The notes under the pieces: generated by a model
Told to the model about the DNA's origin: nothing
The model's database searches: none
The model's input: only the letters and a program-made list of their open reading frames with translations
Program-made: the position numbers and the translations under genes
Shown: piece by piece, positions 33,943 through 46,619 of the stretch
Layout of the letters: each line of letters begins with the position of its first letter
Position numbering within the stretch: the stretch's first letter is position 1
From: Siphonodentalium dalli
Taxonomy: Eukaryota > Mollusca > Scaphopoda > Gadilida > Siphonodentaliidae
NCBI GenBank assembly: GCA_032622095.1
Contig: CP136061.1
Coordinates: forward strand, 173,169,107 to 173,233,106
Reading direction: 5' to 3'
DNA: 64,000 nucleotides

Positions 33943-34321
33943 CATGTAACAAGCCCCTTTGGTTCATAAAATGTTCGCGGGCGAAACATACCTTACCACG
34001 CACAAACGCTCTTTATTTGTTATTGTGAAGAAAATTCTGGCTGGCAGTAAATTCCAAAAGGAGGCCCATATGGACGGATGTAGTCAATGTAATTTCAAAC
34101 CAAATAATTATAGTTTAAATTAGTGTAATTTAATTTAGTATACCGGTAGGACGTCGACTATATACTTATAAGATTATCACACCTTGTCGCCTGACGTAGC
34201 CTGACGTAGCAGATCGCCAACACACTGAATAGATCGTCTGGCTAAACAATGGGCTCAATCAAACCACATTTATAGTGCCCTCTTTGTGTTTTTCAACACA
34301 TTCTAAAAACGGCAAGTACAC

Positions 34322-34500
34322 TGTGACCGAAAGGCAAGTATACCGCGGTCGAACGGCAAGTATACCGCGGTCGAACGGCAAGTATACCGCGGTCGAACGG
34401 CAAGTATACCGCGGCCGGACGGCAAGTATAGGCCTACATCGCGGCCGAACGGCAATTAGACCGCGGACCATTAACTGCAGTTAGTCGGTGTGGCCGCGAT
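34322..34500. repeat. 22-bp minisatellite (GGCAAGTATACCGCGGTCGA type)
   Basis: Four to five copies of a 22-bp unit with GGCAAG spaced 22 bp apart (34333, 34355, 34377). The unit is GC-rich and holds CCGCGG palindromes. A diverged two-unit version, GAACGGCAAGTACACTGCGG, is at about 42855-42900 in the second Harbinger-like element. Confidence 0.9.
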
Positions 34501-34859
34501 GTTGTTGCAGTTCGGCCGCGGTGGAAACACAAACCGCACCGCGGTTAAGTGGACACTTGTTTTGTCCAGCGTGGTAGCTAATTGCTTGTTATGGAAATCC
34601 CTCATTTAGGTGAGAAGCACACCAGTATATCGGGTATATAAACGATAATAGTAAAACTATTCTGATAAAACTATCGTAATGATAGAAGAGTTTATAATAA
34701 AACTGTGGATACAGTGTGTTGAATGATCATATTAAAATATAGCACGTTTGTTTGTTGATTCGAGCAATTATATTTACAGTGCTGATTAACAATCCCTTTA
34801 ATGCCCTGTGTGTCAGGTTCCCGTTTGTGATGCGTCTTGTCTCGAGATTTAATTGCGAC

Positions 34860-35735
34860 GTGACGATTTGCGGAAGTATATTTCGCTGCAACAATTTTCC
34901 GGACACTTCGCCGAGATTTGGGACAGTTCGCCGGAAACTGACGATAACTTCACCGAAGGTCGGGACTATTCGCCGTAATTTAAGACATTTCGCCGAGATA
35001 TACGACTTTTCGCCGGAATAGACGACTGTTAAAAAAAATCGCCGAAATAAATTTACTTATATGTGGGTGTATTGTGGGACAATTGAAAATTTCTGACATT
35101 TATCGCAAGTTATTGCATTATTGTGCGCATACACAGTTTTATGACAAGCAATAGCCTACACAACTCAACATTCGTAGTTCTATCCATCTTGGGTGGATAT
35201 GGTAAATGTTGTAAAGCCAGTGATATATATACCATATGAAAGTCGCTAAAACAACCTAGTTACTATACGGATCACCACCGCTAAAACAACATAGGCCTAT
35301 AGGCTATACTTACTTTTCGGATCACCAATGGCTTCGGGTGAATTGTAATATGAACACACCTCAGGTAACAGTATTGTCGGTAAAACACAAATGATGGTAA
35401 TAATCACACGTGCTAGGAAGGAAGAATGGCTTCGGGTGAATTGTAATATGAACACACCTCAGGTAACAGTATTGTCGGTAAAACACAAATGATGGTAATA
35501 ATCACACGTGCCAGGAAGGAAGCCCGAAGTTTGTGTTCATAGTACCTATGTCAAACAGTCTTCACTAATGACTAATTAGCAGTTCGCAGGATTATAATAC
35601 CTGTGTCAATCAGTCTTCACTAATGACTAATTACGGGATTATAATATTCCGGCGAACTGTCACTCCGTCGAAAATGACTTTCGGCGAAATGTCCATTCCG
35701 GCGAAATTTACTTCCGACGAGGAGTCCAGTCCCCA
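34860..35735. mobile_element. Nested element with TTCGCCG subterminal motifs
   Basis: Many TTCGCCG copies face one way at 34880-35045 and the reverse (CGGCGAA) at 35645-35720. Ends are loosely inverted: GCGGAAGTATATTTCGCTG versus CGGAAGTAAATTTCGCCG on the complement. The interior holds a 98-bp tandem duplication and a smaller one. No coding content. Exact termini and target duplication could not be fixed. Confidence 0.55.
35327..35522. repeat. 98-bp tandem duplication
   Basis: AATGGCTTCGGGTGAATTGT at 35327 recurs at 35425, and the two 98-bp copies differ by about one base (GTGCTAGG/GTGCCAGG). A second tandem repeat, carrying CAGTCTTCACTAATGACTAA, follows at about 35545-35640. Confidence 0.92.
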
Positions 35736-36049
35736 ATCATGAATTTTCAACGTTTTCGGAAAGTTACTTTTCGCAATGTCGACGTTACGGACTTTGCGGA
35801 ATGTTTGCGGAATTCTTTATTTAACGTTTCGGTAATTTTTGCGGAAAACTCAATTTAACGTTTCGGTAATTTTTGCGGAAAATTCATGGCGTTTGCGGAA
35901 ATCTTTATGTAACGTTTCGGTAATTTTGCGGAAAACTCATGGCGTTTTTCGGAACATTTGCGGAAAAATTCAGACGATAGCGTTGCGGAAATCTCGACGT
36001 TTCGGAAAATATTTGCGGATTCCGCAAAGACTTTTGAGACGCTCCCTAA

Positions 36050-36787
36050 GATGGCCACCAGCGGCCATGTTTTTTGGCCGAATGACCCCACATTGATTCG
36101 TTCCCATCTACATGTCAATGTCAACATTCATGACAAATTTCATAAAGATTAGACCAAAGGTACAACCTGTAGCCCGCGCCAAAGGATTTAGTCATGCAAA
36201 GAGTAAAATCCAAGATGGCTGCTGGCGGCCATGTTTTTTGGCCGAACAACTCCAAAATCACTCGTTCCCATCTACATGACAGTGTTAACATCCATGACAA
36301 ATTTCATAAACTTCCGACCAAAACAACGACCTGTAGCCCGTGCCAAAGGATTTAGTCATGCAAAGAGTAAAATCCAAGATGGCTGCTGGCAGCCATGTTT
36401 TTTGGCCGAACGACCCCAAAATCACTCGTTCCCATCTACATGTCATTATTAACATCAATGACAAATTTCATGATGATCAGATGAACAGTACGACCTGTAG
36501 GCCGCGCCAATGGATTGAATCTTGAAATCCAAGATGGCTGCCAGCGGCCATGTTTTTTGGCCGAATGACCCAAAAATGACTCGTTCCCATCTACATGTCA
36601 ATGTCAACATTCATGACAAATTTCATGAAGATCAGACCAAAGGTACAACCTGTAGCCCGCGCCAAAGGAAATTGTTGACGGACACACGGACACACGCACA
36701 CACGAACACACGCACACACGGATACACGGACACACGGACGCCAAACCATGGCAATAGCTCAAACTTACAAGTAAGTTGAGCTAAAAA
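36050..36787 (+). mobile_element. P-family element, 3' part of interrupted copy
   Basis: Continues the satellite array broken at 28375 for four more monomers, then AAATTGTTGACGG, a CACACGGAC microsatellite (36677-36743), CCATGGCAATAGCTC and a terminal hairpin ending AAGTTGAGCTAAAAA. An inverted R-family block (36787-36970, GGTGGTATACTGTTTTGCAC) follows directly. Confidence 0.8.
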
Positions 36788-36975
36788 GGGTGGTATACTG
36801 TTTTGCACCTGTCTGTCCATCTGTCTGATGTCTGTTCAGGGCATAACTTGAACAGTAGTGCTAATAACTGCTTGGATCTCAATGAAATTTGGTATACATG
36901 TAGATGTTCACCACTATGAGGGCATTCAATTTCATATATAATGTGATTATCAATTGGGACATATTTTTCGTTACT

Positions 36976-39900
36976 AAAAAGGTGGTCTCGGTCAAAATTG
37001 TGGATGAAGATGGATAACTCTAAAATCAAGTTATTATTACCACTTGATTTTAGAATTATCCATCTTCATCCGCAATATTCCACCCTGCAGTTGTATTTGG
37101 CACACAAGATTATACCGGTAGCTGTAAACAGTAAAGTCTGAACAGTAGAGTCTAAGGCTTTATACCGAATCACAAACACTGATTTAATATCAGTTTTTGA
37201 TCAGCATTTGAAGATGGATTTATATCTATAGCTTCCTAAATATGTTTTCTATAATTCCCAGGGTATAAAATAATAAAATCGAGTCAAAGACACATGTCAT
37301 GAAATGCTTATATCAATTATCGATATTCATACCCCCTTTTAAAATGAAAGTGTCAATGACACTGTAGCTCAACTTAGGTAGGGGAATAATTTAATGGTTG
37401 ACAGTAAATGGAGGAATAGGAAAGGTGCTAATTGAAATGTCTAACATGCGCCAAAGGATTTAGTGATGCAAAGAGTAAAATACAAGATGGCTGCTGGTGG
37501 CCATTTTTTTTGGCCAATTGACCCCAAAAGAACTCGTTTCCCATCTACGTATAATTGTTAACATCCATGACAAATTTTATGAAGATCTGACCAAAGCTAC
37601 ATTTCATGATGATCAGACGAACAGTACGACCTGTAGACCGCGCCAATGGATTGAATTTTGAAATCCAAGATGGCCGCTGGCAGCCATGTTTTTTGGCCGA
37701 ATGACCCCACAATGATTCGTTCCCATCTACATGTCAATGTCAACATTCATGACAAATTTAATAAATATCAGACCAAAGGTATGACCTGTAGCCCACGCCA
37801 AAGGATTTAGTCATGCGAAAAGTAAAATGCTGGTGGCAATGTTTTTTGACCGAATGACCCCAAAACGACTCGTTCCCATCTACATGTCATTGTTATAATT
37901 AATGACAAATTTCATGACCATTTGACCAAAGCTACGACCTGTAGCCCGCACCAAAGGATTTAGTCATGCAAAGAGTAAAATCCAAGATGGCTGCTGGTGG
38001 CCATGTTTTTTTACCAAATGACCCCAAAACGACTCGATCCCATCTACATGTCATTGTTATCATTCATGACAAATTTCATGATGATCAGACGAACAGTACG
38101 ACCTGTAGCCCGCGCCAATGGATTGAATTTTGAAATCCAAGATGGCCGCCAGCAGCCATGTTTTTTGGCCGAATGACCCGACAATGATTCGTTCCCATCT
38201 ACATGTCAATGTCAACGTTCATGACAAATTTTATAAAGATTAGACCAAAGGCAACCTATAGCCCGCGCCAAAGGATTTAGTCATGCAAAGAGTAAAATCC
38301 AAGATGGCTGCTGGCGGCCATGTTTTTTGGCCGAACGACTCCAAAATCACTCGTTCCCATCTACATGTCAGTGTTAACATCCATGACAAATTTCATAAAC
38401 TTCCGACCAACACAACGACCTGTAGCCCGCGCCAAAGGATTTAGTCATGCAAAGAGTAAAATCCAAGATGGCTGCTGGCAGCCATGTTTTTTGGCCGAAC
38501 GACCCCAAAATCACTCGTTCCCATCTACATGTCATTATTAACATCAATGACAAATTTCATGATGATCAGACGAACAGTACGACCTGTAGCCCGCGCCAAT
38601 GGATTGAATCTTGAAATCCAAGATGGCTGCCAGTGGCCATGTTTTTTGGCCGAATGACCCCAAAATGACTCGTTCCCATCTACATGTCAATGTCAACATT
38701 CATGACAAATTTCATAAAGATCAGACCAAAGGTACGACCTGTAGCCCGCGCCAAAGGATTTAGTCATGCAAAGAGTAAAATCCAAGATGGCTGCTGGTGG
38801 CCATGTTTTTTGGCCGAACGACACCAAAATCACTCGTTCCCATCTACATGTCATTATTAACATCAATGACAAATTTCATGATGATCAGGCGAACAGTACG
38901 ATCTGTAGCCCGCGCCAATGGATTGAATCTTGAAATCCAAGATGGCTGCCAGCGGCCATGTTTTTAGGCCGAATGACCCCAAAATGACTCGTTCCCATCT
39001 ACATGTCAATGTCAACATTCATGACAAATTTCATAAAGATCAGACCAAAGGTACGACCTGTAGCCCGGGCCAAAGGATTTAGTCATGCAAAGAGTAAAAT
39101 CCAAGATGGCTGCTGGTGGCCATGTTTTTCGGCCGAACAACTCCAAAATCACTCGTTCCCATCTACATGTCATTGTTAACATCCATGACAAATTTCATGA
39201 TGTTCCGATCAAAGCTACGACCTGTAGCCCGCGCCAAAGGATTTAGTCATGCAAAGAGTAAAATCCAAGATGGCTGCTGGCGGCCATGTTTATTGGCCGA
39301 ACATGACTCGTTCCCATCTACATGTCAATATTAACATCCATGACAAATTTCATGATGATCAAACGAACAGTACGACCTGTAGCCCGCGCCAATGGATTGA
39401 ATCTTGAAATCCAAGATGGCTGCCAGCGGCCATGTTTTTTGGCAGAATGACCCCAAAATGACTCGTTTCCCATCTACATGTCAATGTCAACATTCATGAC
39501 AAATTTCATAAAGATCAGACCAAAGGTACGACCTGTAGCCCGGGCCAAAGGATTTAGTCATGCAAAGAGTAAAATCCAAGATGGCTGCTGGCGGCCATGT
39601 TTTTCGGCCGAACGACCCCAAAATCACTCGTTCCCATCTACATGTCATTGTTAACATCCATGACCAATTTCATGATGTTCCGATCGAAGCTACGACCTGT
39701 AGCCCGGGCCAAAGGATTTAGTCATGCAAAGAGTAAAATCCAAGATGGCTGCTGGTGGCCATGTTTATTGGCCGAACAACCCCAAAATGACTCGTTCCCA
39801 TCTACATGTCAATATTAACATCCATGACAAATTTCATGATGATCAGACGAACAGTACGACCTGTAGCCCGCGCCAATGGATTGAATTTTGAAATCTAAGA

Positions 39901-40816
39901 TGGCCACCAGCGGCCATGTTTTTTGGCCGAATGACCCCACATTGATTCGTTCCCATCTACATGTCAATGTCAACATTCATGACAAATTTCATAAAGATTA
40001 GACCAAAGGTACAACCTGTAGCCCGCGCCAAAGGATTTAGTCATGCAAAGAGTAAAATCCAAGATGGCTGCTGGCGGCCATGTTTTTTGGCCGAACAACT
40101 CCAAAATCACTCGTTCCCATCTACATGACAGTGTTAACATCCATGACAAATTTCATAAACTTCCGACCAAAACAACGACCTGTAGCCCGTGCCAAAGGAT
40201 TTAGTCATGCAAAGAGTAAAATCCAAGATGGCTGCTGGCAGCCATGTTTTTTGGCCGAACGACCCCAAAATCACTCGTTCCCATCTACATGTCATTATTA
40301 ACATCAATGACAAATTTCATGATGATCAGATGAACAGTACGACCTGTAGGCCGCGCCAATGGATTGAATCTTGAAATCCAAGATGGCTGCCAGCGGCCAT
40401 GTTTTTTGGCCGAATGACCCAAAAATGACTCGTTCCCATCTACATGTCAATGTCAACATTCATGACAAATTTCATGAAGATCAGACCAAAGGTACAACCT
40501 GTAGCCCGCGCCAAAGGAAATTGTTGACGGACACACGGACACACGCACACACGAACACACGCACACACGGACACACGGACGCCAAACCATGGCAATAGCT
40601 CAAACTTACAAGTAAGTTGAGCTAAAAAGGGTGGTATACTGTTTTGCACCTGTCTGTCCATCCGTCTGATGTCTGTTCAGGGCATAACTTGAACAGTAGT
40701 GCTAATAACTGCTTGGATCTCAATGAAATTTGGTATACATGTAGATGTTCACCACTATGAGGGCATTCAATTTCTTATATAATGTGATTATCAATTGGGA
40801 CATATTTTTCGTTACT
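36976..40816. repeat. Tandem segmental duplication, copy 2 (uninterrupted)
   Basis: 3841 bp, head-to-tail with copy 1. The junction joins CGTTACT at 36969-36975 to AAAAAGG at 36976. Examples of differences from copy 1: CTGGCGGCC/CTGGTGGCC near 27592/39115, CGGCAATG/CGGCCATG near 27903/39427, and a 10-bp CACACGGATA repeat missing near 40580. The target TAA of the 7.67-kb element is intact at 39896-39898. Confidence 0.93.
37342..40627 (+). mobile_element. P-family satellite-bearing element, intact copy
   Basis: A complete 3.3-kb copy: GTCAATGACACTGTAGCTCA at the start, about 19 satellite monomers, the CACACGGAC microsatellite (40527-40580) and the terminal hairpin CTCAAACTTAC / GTAAGTTGAG ending in CTAAAAA. 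Inverted TAGCTCAACTT / AAGTTGAGCTA sequences define the ends. No protein is encoded; short repeated frames starting MFFGRTTPKSLVP are monomer translations. Spread would depend on enzymes from elsewhere. Confidence 0.85.
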
Positions 40817-41606
40817 ATTTTTACAACAAACCGTCATGTCATAAAACTTTCAGGCGATCTCATATAGAGTTCTCCCACTTGCTACACTCCAAACATTTTT
40901 GCGAGCTGTAAAATGTCCCAAATTAGTTGTACATGTGTATGTATCTAATATACCAGAAAATATAAAATAAAATCAATATTGTCAGATAGAAGCATTTCCG
41001 GACAGGGGTTTTCAATTCATATTTATTATTTTTAATATTTCATACATATTTCAGGAAACTGCTGCATATAAAACTTGGTTTAGGGAGAGATAGACCATCT
41101 TTAAACTGTAATCACATTAAAAACCAAGATTATTCCTTAAATGATAATTTTGAGAGGGGGGGCACTGATTTTCTAATCTTTCAACCAAATCATATCAACA
41201 CATGTCTACCGTTATTAACTTATCAAGCAATACTACCGGTAGTATACCGGTACATCTAAATTAGAAGGTGGCACAAGTTTGAAGTCAGAATATCTGAGTG
41301 CATTCTATTTACAACCACAGGGGTCCGGGAACTTCTTAAAAAATCTTTATCTATACCTATATTTGTGAATGTCTATTCTATATTAATTCACGATTCACGA
41401 GGGACCTTCTAGATGGCTCCAAAGGGGTCTAACAGGGGCAATTTCTTACGAGAAAGATAATCAACATAATTGTGCAGATTAGAAATGTATACAGCACATG
41501 ACAGTATTGGGGTAAGGGACAAAAAGTGGGAGGGGCAAAACAATACATGTACCACACTGCATTAACATGGGTAACGACCCTGCTAGTTACATAATATTTA
41601 GAGGAT
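40817..41606. other. Intron sequence, nothing recognised
   Basis: Follows the end of the tandem duplication. No coding or known repeat was recognised; ACCGGTAGTATACCGGT at about 41236-41252 is a short palindrome. Confidence 0.4.
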
Positions 41607-42063
41607 ATTACTTGGTTGGTTTGATATTAGACCAAATATCGGCCTGAGGTAACCTCATATCTCTATCAGCCTGACATCGAAGGTCGAAGGCTGATATGAG
41701 GTTACCGAGGGGGCTGAAATCAGGCCAATATATTCAAACCAACCAAGTACATGTAATACCCTACACGTAACTATTGATTTGTTATTTCTTATCAGAAAGA
41801 TAATCATCATAATGGTGCAGATTAGAAATGTCTACAGTATTGGGGTCAGAGAAAAAAGTGAGAGCATTAACCTGGGCAACGACTGGTCACCCTGCTAGTT
41901 ATATAATAATTAGAGGACATTTCTTGGTTGGTTTGATATTAGGCCTGATATCAGCCTAAGGTAACCTCATATCACTATCAGCCTGACATCGAAGGTCGAA
42001 GGCTGAAATGAGGTTACCGAGGGCTGAAATCAGGCCTATAATATCAAACCAACCAAGTAATAC
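41607..42063. repeat. Two foldback repeats with CTTGGTTGGTTTGATATT ends
   Basis: Hairpin-forming units at 41607-41757 and 41921-42063. Each begins CTTGGTTGGTTTGATATT and ends with its complement. Inside, GGTAACCTCATAT pairs with ATATGAGGTTACC around CGAAGGTCGAAGG. Flanks also repeat (GCTAGTTA-ATAATA before, AATACCCTA after), so the second unit arose by tandem duplication of about 310 bp, or both inserted in duplicated sequence. Confidence 0.85.
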
Positions 42064-42379
42064 CCTATCCATAACATTAATTAGTTTGCCTCTTAGTAAC
42101 AGTAAACAGTGTTCTATTGACAACTCTTTCAAATGAATGACATCACAAAAAATCATTGTCTTAGGGACCGTAGCGAAATGCAAAAACCGATACCGACCGA
42201 TAACCGACCGATAGCCGATGTACACCGGTTAAATCATCGGTCGACCGATCCGACCGACGTGAAAAACGACCGATGGTTCGACCGATGGCGTACATCATTT
42301 GACCGATGGCGTACATCGGTCGACCGATGACGACGTTCAAAATAACCGATGGTTGACCGATGGACTTAAATTACGACGC

Positions 42380-43829
42380 CATAACGTCATGTTTGTAAGC
42401 CATGCAGTGCTATGACTATCGCTCTTCGCATCCAGATAAACGTACAGGTAATAATCCGTCACCAGCTACCAGCATTCGAATGTATGTGTCCACGAAGGAA
42501 ACGGAGCAACTAGACGGGAGATAACTCGCCCCGACGGTGATTTTGTGTTTGGGACGACTTGTCTGAAGTTGTCTTATGTGTTTGTAAACACAATCATAAC
42601 TGTCCGCTAAATGCAGTGTTCTTATGACAAAACATTGTATAAACACAATTAATTGTCCTCTAAATTAGTCTTAAAGTGATTTGAAACACTCCGACAGGGT
42701 GATAAAATAGAAATGGAGAATAATCTAGCTCAAAGTAGTAATTTTTACAAATGTATCCAAATTGACAACAAAAGCCGTCATTCTTATCTATTAATTAAAT
42801 ACAGTGACGCTCGATAGTGAAATAAATTTATCTCAGATAGAATTAAACTGTTGTGTCCCGAACGGCAAGTACACTGCGGCCGAACGGCATGTACACCGGG
42901 GATAGATTTCTGGTTTGTATCGTCTTTTTTTCGAGTATTTTTAATTAAAGGAAATTTAAATTCGTACATAACATCGGCTTTTGTGGTCATTATGACGAAT
43001 CACATTTATATTTAACCCCACTGTTTCAACGATCTAACGATTTTAATGGGACTTTGTTGTCAAACATGAAAATACCGATGCATCGTTCCCGCGCGCATGC
43101 CATCATGCACGTCGACATACACCTGTCAATAATCCCGGATTATTTAGTGAGATTTTATTCTCTGCTTTAATTGGTTGGCTGTGGGAGGAGCTTACCGATA
43201 TTTTGTTCTAATGTGGTATACTTTGACACCATAACCGAGAATTAGTAAATTAAATTATTCCCATGTTTTATTCGAGTGACCACCCCCCCCCCCCCCCATG
43301 CATGCCGAAAGATATTCGGCATTACTCGGTTTGACGTCTGGGTGTATTCTGCACATACTCCGAACAGATTCCCAATTTGTAACATACCCGAGCTACGGGA
43401 CATAACTCTAATCCATACATGCCAAGTTTCATAAATACATTTCGGCGTATTGAAGGAACAAACACCACAGTCAAGTCGAAACGTGAAATATGTACCTATT
43501 TAAGCACTGTATCAATAAGTAATGATTGATAGTGTATGAACCCGAACATAGCGTGTTGGAATTGATGTTTTCAATAGTAGAATTCGGTACGATTAAAAAA
43601 ATTAGTTATTTATTTTGTGCGCTCAATTTATTTTATTTTAAAAGTCTTTTTCTTAACGTCTAAGGGAAGCGGTGCACTCATACTGGTTTCCCGGAAAGCC
43701 GATTAATTTAGCACAATTCTAATCATCCATATCCGGTCTATTGCAAATCCACATAAACAAACCATGTGGACGCTTTATTCAATTGGTGTATAAACCATGC
43801 ATCATTTTATTTTGTTATATATATCCATA
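42380..43829. other. Interior of 4.74-kb element, nothing recognised
   Basis: No coding exon was recognised. A C run occurs at 43283-43298 and the GAACGGCAAGTACACTGCGG unit near 42859. Confidence 0.4.
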
Positions 43830-44237
43830 AAGTATTGTTTACGTATATTGCCACAAAAAGTGAGTAAAACCCATGAATGGGAAATTGTTAATCTCCGTTA
43901 TTTTTGCGCACGTCTGTATATCTCAAACGCCAGGTGCATCAGGCAGAATACACCCAGACGTCGACTGTGTTGCAATCGACATTATTTGCTACATCGTAAC
44001 TCTTGTTTGAGTGAACATGATTACATGTCACTTTCTCCTCGATTTTCCCTTTGAAGTTTCATCAAAGGTCCACTTGCATGCTGCCGCGGCTTTGTCTTAT
44101 GGTAACTACGACATTGAACGTATTTGAAATATTTAGGTTCATAAAATCTTTCGCGGCTGAAAAATACCTCATCACGCAGAAACGCTCTTTATTTTTCATT
44201 CTGAAGAAAATTCTGGCACCGATTTTTATACATTCAA

Positions 44238-44556
44238 TGACAGTGAATCGTCGGCAAAGATCAATGCAATCGTTTTCAATGCACTAGGCCCTACTACAGT
44301 GTGTCATTTGACAACTGTCCGAAAGTTTTCATAAATCTTCACAATTGAGTCTATTAAGTTGCCGTGATTGCGCGTTGCGCGAAAATCTATATAGGTCAAT
44401 ATTCTTCCGTAAGAAATATTACACTTCGCGAACGGGAAGTCATGAGGCGATCTAGTATGACGCATTCATTTATAAACACAATTAAATTCTTCGATTATTT
44501 TACCGTATATATATGGGTAAATAAATATCTAATTACTGATTGAGATCTAAGCCTAT
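44238..44556. repeat. Direct repeat inside 4.74-kb element, copy 1
   Basis: Matches 46113-46388 in the same orientation: TCGTCGGCAAAGATCAATGC, then TCATTTGACAACTGTCCGAA, then GTATGACGCATTCATTTATA and CACAATTAAATTCTT. The repeats are about 1.87 kb apart and diverged by small indels. Confidence 0.85.
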
Positions 44557-46112
44557 AGTGCGCGGGCCCAGGGATTTTTGCCTATTTTGGGAATGGGTCA
44601 GGGTCCGTTCGAATTGGGAAAAATGTGTCTTTACAGACCAAAATTGGAAATTTTCCATTGTTTTAGAAAAATTCAATTAATCACCGTTACACACAAGTAA
44701 ATAGTAATAATACCGTAATTTTCGGTGTATAACGCAACTTAAACACAGGTAGGCTAACCCAAAGATGGAGTAAAATTCCAGCCCATTGAGGTATATTTCT
44801 CAGCCTCAGGTAAGTTGAAAATTCACAGACACAACGGAAGGATTCAAGCCGTCCACCAAACGGAAAAACGGTAACGAAACACCCAATGATGGATAGGTAT
44901 CTAGTTGTAATTCAATAAATAAAATAAAATAGTTAATACCAAATCAATGTTTCCGTGTTATCATTCCAATATTGAGGTACCGGTACGGTACTACTCTCGG
45001 GCTCCAAATAAACGTGCTGACCAGCTGGCAGACCCAAATGCAGGGTAGAATTCCCAGCAAATGTGAGGACGTGAAATTTTTATATTTTATACATAACTCG
45101 GCAAGCTTGTTCTTCTCCGCAAGATTATATATATATATATTTAATTTTTTTTTGACAAAAAGTGTCCGCCATGTTCTCGCAGCGAAACAACATTTTTTTA
45201 TACAGAAATTCCCTAAAGACAGTGCGTAATGAGGCCCCGATGTTTGAGTTTTTACATATTAAAAACATATCAAATTAAATGCTCCTTATGGAAATTTGCG
45301 CACATATTATTGGATAATTAACTAAGAACGCTCTTTATGTCTGTTTCTCAGAAAATGAATTAACATCGTGGAAATTGAGACTTACCTCGTCATCAGTTGT
45401 GACACACCCCTTGCATGTGAGAGCTCGTCACTGCGAACACTCCCATTTTATTGACGATTTGTTGACTTTCTTTTTGGTATAAGCATGACCTTCGAAACAT
45501 AATTTGTCACCACCACGATTGTTCTTAATCAGTTCCATGATTGAAGATATGATTCCATTTTTTTTTTTTTTTTTTTTTTAGTGAGTGTTTTGGGGCGGCT
45601 GGCGCCGGGATTCCATGATAACTTTGATAAGGTTATATAGCTGTCTAGAGTTCACTCACTAGAATTCATACTGTGATCATAATTGTCACAACATTGTTTT
45701 AACTGCGTTGATGTCCCAAACTATCGTCAAAACACTTTTTCATGTTTGTCAGAACACGCTTTCGTGTCTGTCAAAACATTACATCGGCTGAGTTGACATC
45801 GCTTGAGATGGCCTCACTGACTAGGCTTTACTGATCAGTCAAAACATTGTTTGATGTCTGCATTTTATTAGCAGGGTGGGGAAATTTCCGGTCGGTAAAT
45901 GTCCGGGTGGGGCGCTTCCGAACTATAAAGTAACATTTTATTACACTTTCAATGATCCATATATTTTATAAAACCTCTAAAATAAAATTGTTGGATTATG
46001 GCATTATTGAGTGTTTGATTGAGATAATTAAAACGAAAATATTTTGTGCCTAAAAGGAACCCCACAGTGGCACAGTAATAGATGTGTATTCCGGTAAGCA
46101 CGCGAACATGAC
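44557..46112. other. Interior of 4.74-kb element, nothing recognised
   Basis: No coding exon recognised. Includes a T run at 45559-45580 and a GCGGGCCCAGGGATTTTTGC block (about 44562) of unknown origin. Confidence 0.4.
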
Positions 46113-46388
46113 TGATTCGTCGGCAAAGATCAATGCAATCGTTTTCAATGCAGAAGGACATATTACGTACAGCTGGTCATTTGACAACTGTCCGAAAGTT
46201 TTCATAAAACTTCACAATTGAGTCTATTAAGTTGCCGTCATTTGAATGCGGGGAAGTCAGGTAGCGATTATACAAATAAACTGATAAAGTATGACGCATT
46301 CATTTATAAACACAATTAAATTCTTTCTCGGTATGGGTATAAATACATGTCTAATTACGGATTGAGACCTAGGCCTATCGGACTAGGC
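46113..46388. repeat. Direct repeat inside 4.74-kb element, copy 2
   Basis: Second copy of 44238-44556, close to the right subterminal motif array. Confidence 0.85.
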
Positions 46389-46619
46389 TATGATAGTAAG
46401 TGATTTCTCTCAAACACTATTTTGCGTGTATAACTATAGATAAACTACAGTGCATGGATAAATATGTATATTATGCTCAGCGCGATAGTCATTCGAATTG
46501 ACTTTATAAGCATAGATTTCAAGGTTATATGCACGAGTATCGCTTCCATCGGTCGTTTCATCGGTCATTCTATCGGTTCCATCGGTTATTCATCTGTTCC
46601 ATCGGTTATTCATCGGCGA

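Larger units (their letters stand above)
28376..36046. mobile_element. PIF/Harbinger-like element, 7.67 kb, non-autonomous
   Basis: Terminal inverted repeats match perfectly for 28 bp, starting GGGAGCGTCTCAAAAGTCTT. TAA flanks both ends (28373-28375, 36047-36049), and the unoccupied site TAA is at 39896-39898 in the second duplication copy. A 3-bp TWA duplication with GGG-starting ends fits PIF/Harbinger. Subterminal regions (28376-28790, 35745-36046) are dense in TTTGCGGAA-type motifs. No DDE transposase or Myb-like ORF was found. It carries a LINE, a second LINE fragment, a foldback repeat and minisatellites, so it was itself a target for insertions. Confidence 0.85.
25453..36975. repeat. 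Tandem segmental duplication, copy 1 (interrupted)
   Basis: 25453-28375 matches 36976-39898 base for base apart from scattered substitutions and without a net length change. 36050-36975 matches 39899-40816 with a net 8-bp length difference in a CACACGGAC microsatellite and a few substitutions. The break between the two parts is the 7.67-kb element at 28376-36046. Without it, this copy is about 3.85 kb and lies directly head-to-tail with copy 2. Confidence 0.92.

Noticed and set aside
28376-36046. A 5-bp CTAAG target duplication for the 7.67-kb element
   Set aside because: The same boundary also reads as a TAA duplication with GGGAGCG ends, which fits a known superfamily and a twin element with TTA. 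The 5-bp reading needs an unusual class.
26797-40301. Repeated 73-codon ORFs starting MFFGRTTPKSLVP
   Set aside because: They recur once per satellite unit and are only the monomer read in one frame. No conservation beyond that of the DNA repeat.
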